A stretch of 8,043 nt of DNA, from positions 1 to 8,043 of the forward strand of contig DAIDAH010000124.1 of assembly GCA_027310735.1 (NCBI GenBank), given 5' to 3'. Made by a program: the position numbers and the translations under genes. Below are positions 6,400 through 8,043 of the stretch, one piece after another; within the stretch, counting starts at the first letter, position 1; each line of letters opens with the position of its first letter. The notes beneath the pieces are model-generated. The model saw only the letters and a list, made by a program, of their open reading frames with translations, ran no database searches and was not told the origin of the DNA. The DNA comes from Methylotenera sp. Lineage in GTDB: Bacteria > Pseudomonadota > Gammaproteobacteria > Burkholderiales > Methylophilaceae.

Positions 6400-7800
6400 T
6401 TGCAATTGGCGCATCTCAACTCAGACGAGACATCAATAGTCAGACTGCAATCAAAAATATTGATTGTTGAAGATGAGGTTTTGTTCGCAAGAGCGGTGAT
6501 GCGCCGTCTGCAGAAAGCTGGTTATGAGTGCGAGCATGTTGAAAGTTTGCAAGATGCTCGTGCAATCACCAAGCAATTTTTACCAGATATTGTATTGCTT
6601 GATATGCGCTTGCCCGATGGCAATGGGTTGGATTTGCTAGCTGAATTTGTGGCTAAAAATGCAATCGTTATTGTCATGACAGCTTACGGTGAAATTAGCG
6701 ATGCAGTGCATGCAATTAAACAAGGTGCGACGGATTACCTTAAAAAACCGATAGACCTTGAGGAGTTACTACTCTCCATTCAAAAGGCCGAAACTGCGGC
6801 CATTCAAAGTAATAGTCTGGATTATTCGCGCCAACGCAACGCTCACGCCACGGACAGCGTGGAGTTTCTAGGTGAAAGTCTCGCGATATTAAGTGTAAAA
6901 ACTCAGATTAAGCGTATCGCACAGTTGGTTGCTAACGACACTGTGCCGCCGACGGTCTTGATTGGCGGTGAAACTGGCACAGGTAAAGATGTCGCGGCTC
7001 GCTTATTACATGCATCATGTGCCAATAGTGATAAGCCCTTCGTACATATCGATTGTGCGTCATTTCCTGCGGAGTTAATGGAAAGTGAGTTGTTCGGTCA
7101 TGAGAAGGGGGCTTTTACTGGCGCATTAAGTACTCGTCCCGGTTTAATTGAAGCGGCTGAAGACGGCACTTTGTTTTTGGATGAAATTGGAGAGTTGCCT
7201 TTAGCTTTACAGGCCAAACTACTTAATGTGCTTGAGCGTCGTGTTGTTCGTCGGCTTGGTTCAACTAAAGAGCGTGTTGTACCTGCTCGTTTCATTGCCG
7301 CAACCAATCGTGATTTACATGAAATGTCTTTAGATGGTCGTTTCAGGCAAGACTTATACTACAGATTGAATGTAATGAGTGTTGCCATGCCGCCGTTACG
7401 TGAGCGTGATAGTGATGCTATGTTGTTGGCTCGTCACTTTGCCATGCAAACATCTCGACGTTATGGTTTGGCAACACCTACATTTTCAGCCGAAGCAATC
7501 GCAATGATTCAGCGTTATACGTGGCCTGGCAATGTACGTGAATTGCGTCATCAGGTAAGTCGCGCCATGTTACTTTGCCATGAAGGGCTTATAACAGAAG
7601 GAGATCTGGCATTACCTATGCAGCGTATCACGTCAGAGTTAAGTGGTTCACAAAGTACACAGTCTGCGTTAGATGCCGCTGAAAAAACTATTTTATTGCA
7701 AGTGCTGGCAGAAACTAAAAATAATGTGTCTGAGGCTGCACGTAAGTTGGGCATTACACGCATGACTATGCGTTACCGTATGGATAAGCATCAAATCTAA
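6400..7800 (+). CDS. NtrC-class response regulator, sigma-54-dependent activator
   Basis: The 466-aa protein has three domains. The receiver domain (about 18-130) has acidic residues E24 and D25, phosphoacceptor D68, T94 and K116, all intact. The AAA+ domain (about 155-390) has Walker A GGETGTGK at 189-196. The sigma-54 contact loop GAFTGA is at 237-242, and Walker B LFLDEIGE is at 258-265. The arginine-finger region RQDLYYRLN and the sensor-2 WPGNVREL follow. A Fis-type helix-turn-helix lies at the C-terminus (about 425-464). It should therefore be a phosphorylation-controlled activator of sigma-54 promoters. Translation starts at TTG with a good AGGAG. The gene follows the receptor by 13 bp and is probably in its operon. 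No histidine kinase gene is visible, so the cognate sensor must lie elsewhere. Its own operon may be its target, given the palindromes and GG-N10-GC element upstream. Confidence 0.95.
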   Translation: MQLAHLNSDETSIVRLQSKILIVEDEVLFARAVMRRLQKAGYECEHVESLQDARAITKQFLPDIVLLDMRLPDGNGLDLLAEFVAKNAIVIVMTAYGEISDAVHAIKQGATDYLKKPIDLEELLLSIQKAETAAIQSNSLDYSRQRNAHATDSVEFLGESLAILSVKTQIKRIAQLVANDTVPPTVLIGGETGTGKDVAARLLHASCANSDKPFVHIDCASFPAELMESELFGHEKGAFTGALSTRPGLIEAAEDGTLFLDEIGELPLALQAKLLNVLERRVVRRLGSTKERVVPARFIAATNRDLHEMSLDGRFRQDLYYRLNVMSVAMPPLRERDSDAMLLARHFAMQTSRRYGLATPTFSAEAIAMIQRYTWPGNVRELRHQVSRAMLLCHEGLITEGDLALPMQRITSELSGSQSTQSALDAAEKTILLQVLAETKNNVSEAARKLGITRMTMRYRMDKHQI

Positions 7801-7862
7801 ATTCCGGTTTATTGTCTGAATAAAACTGCCTTAGATTTCCGACTTAGATTTCCCATTGAGAA

Positions 7863-7891
7863 ATGACGTAAAAATCACTGCATGGTATGAT
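7863..7891 (+). promoter_or_regulatory. Probable sigma-70 promoter of purT
   Basis: ATGACG (7863-7868, 4 of 6 to TTGACA) and TATGAT (7886-7891, 5 of 6 to TATAAT) are separated by the optimal 17 bp. Transcription would begin near 7898, about 23 nt before the purT ATG. The -10 box lies inside a perfect dyad, which suggests repression at this promoter. Confidence 0.55.
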
Positions 7892-7899
7892 TCATACCA
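7883..7899. promoter_or_regulatory. Dyad over the purT -10 box, candidate operator
   Basis: TGGTATG and CATACCA are perfect reverse complements around ATT. The 17-bp dyad covers the candidate -10 box and ends 21 bp before the purT ATG. It does not resemble the E. coli PurR box, so an unidentified regulator is implied if it is functional. No T-run follows, so it is not a terminator. Confidence 0.5.
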
Positions 7900-7920
7900 A
7901 TTGAAAATTGAAAGAATCTC

Positions 7921-8043
7921 ATGCAAATTGGTACCCCATTAAGCTCAAATGCCACCCGTGTTATGTTGCTAGGTAGTGGTGAACTTGGCAAAGAGGTGAT
8001 TATAGCCTTGCAACGTTTAGGGGTAGAGGTGATTGCTGTAGAT
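7921..8043 (+). CDS. purT: PurT, formate-dependent GAR transformylase (partial, N-terminus only)
   Basis: The first 41 codons are present and the frame continues past the window edge; the full enzyme is about 390 aa. The segment TRVMLLGSGELGKEV (residues 12-26), followed by QRLGVEVIAVD, closely matches from memory the N-terminus of E. coli PurT, with the glycine-rich loop of the pre-ATP-grasp domain. PurT is an ATP-grasp enzyme that makes N-formyl-GAR from GAR, formate and ATP in purine synthesis. It is a folate-independent alternative to PurN. Formate is a normal intermediate of methanol oxidation, so this route suits a methylotroph. The ATG at 7921 has only a weak purine-rich site (AAAGA). 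The gene appears to have its own promoter rather than belonging to the preceding operon. Confidence 0.93.
   Translation, partial: MQIGTPLSSNATRVMLLGSGELGKEVIIALQRLGVEVIAVD

Larger units (their letters stand above)
7801..7920. other. Short intergenic region before purT
   Basis: This 120-bp gap holds an 11-bp direct repeat, CTTAGATTTCC at 7830-7840 and 7843-7853 (13-bp period), and the purT promoter and dyad described separately. I see no convincing terminator for the upstream gene. The only hairpin near its end (TTTATT/AATAAA, about 7808-7824) is all A/T, short, and lacks a T-run. Confidence 0.5.

Noticed and set aside
7808..7824. Possible terminator after the response regulator gene
   Set aside because: The stem TTTATT/AATAAA is short, has only A/T pairs and lacks a following T-run.

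Overview
The window looks like a piece of a methylotrophic betaproteobacterial chromosome, most likely family Methylophilaceae. The moderate-to-low GC would fit a Methylotenera-like organism better than the GC-richer genera of that family. The placement rests on four consecutive minus-strand genes that read as mxaR-mxaS-mxaA-mxaC. This is the accessory block that helps mature PQQ-dependent methanol dehydrogenase (metal insertion and assembly). The species call is inference; the gene-family calls are strong.

Layout. Positions 1-3728 (minus strand) hold the mxaRSAC run: a MoxR-type AAA+ ATPase (mxaR), a cytosolic DUF58/VWA protein (mxaS), a secreted and membrane-anchored protein (mxaA), and a membrane-anchored VWA protein (mxaC) cut by the window edge. 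The mxaS-mxaA and mxaA-mxaC junctions are tight. The mxaR-mxaS junction instead holds a 156-bp spacer containing a MITE-like inverted-repeat element. Positions 3729-4136 are a 408-bp, very AT-rich divergent intergenic region with a striking pair of identical palindromes 22 bp apart and a possible sigma-54 promoter. Positions 4137-6386 (plus strand) encode a TonB-dependent outer-membrane receptor. Thirteen bp later, positions 6400-7800 encode an NtrC-class (REC-AAA+-Fis) sigma-54 activator. A short regulatory gap follows, with a dyad over a good sigma-70 promoter, and then the first 41 codons of purT (formate-dependent GAR transformylase).

How the parts may work together. The mxa genes usually lie downstream of mxaFJGI, the structural genes of the Ca-dependent methanol dehydrogenase. 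Here mxaR instead begins the run and faces a TonB-dependent receptor. The receptor, the sigma-54 activator gene behind it, the tandem palindromes about 115-140 bp upstream of the inferred start, and the GG-N10-GC element together look like a self-contained, possibly autoregulated uptake module. No sensor kinase is visible. An attractive but unproven idea is that the receptor imports a metal complex (a lanthanide or another metal chelate) relevant to methanol dehydrogenase and sits beside the maturation genes for that reason.
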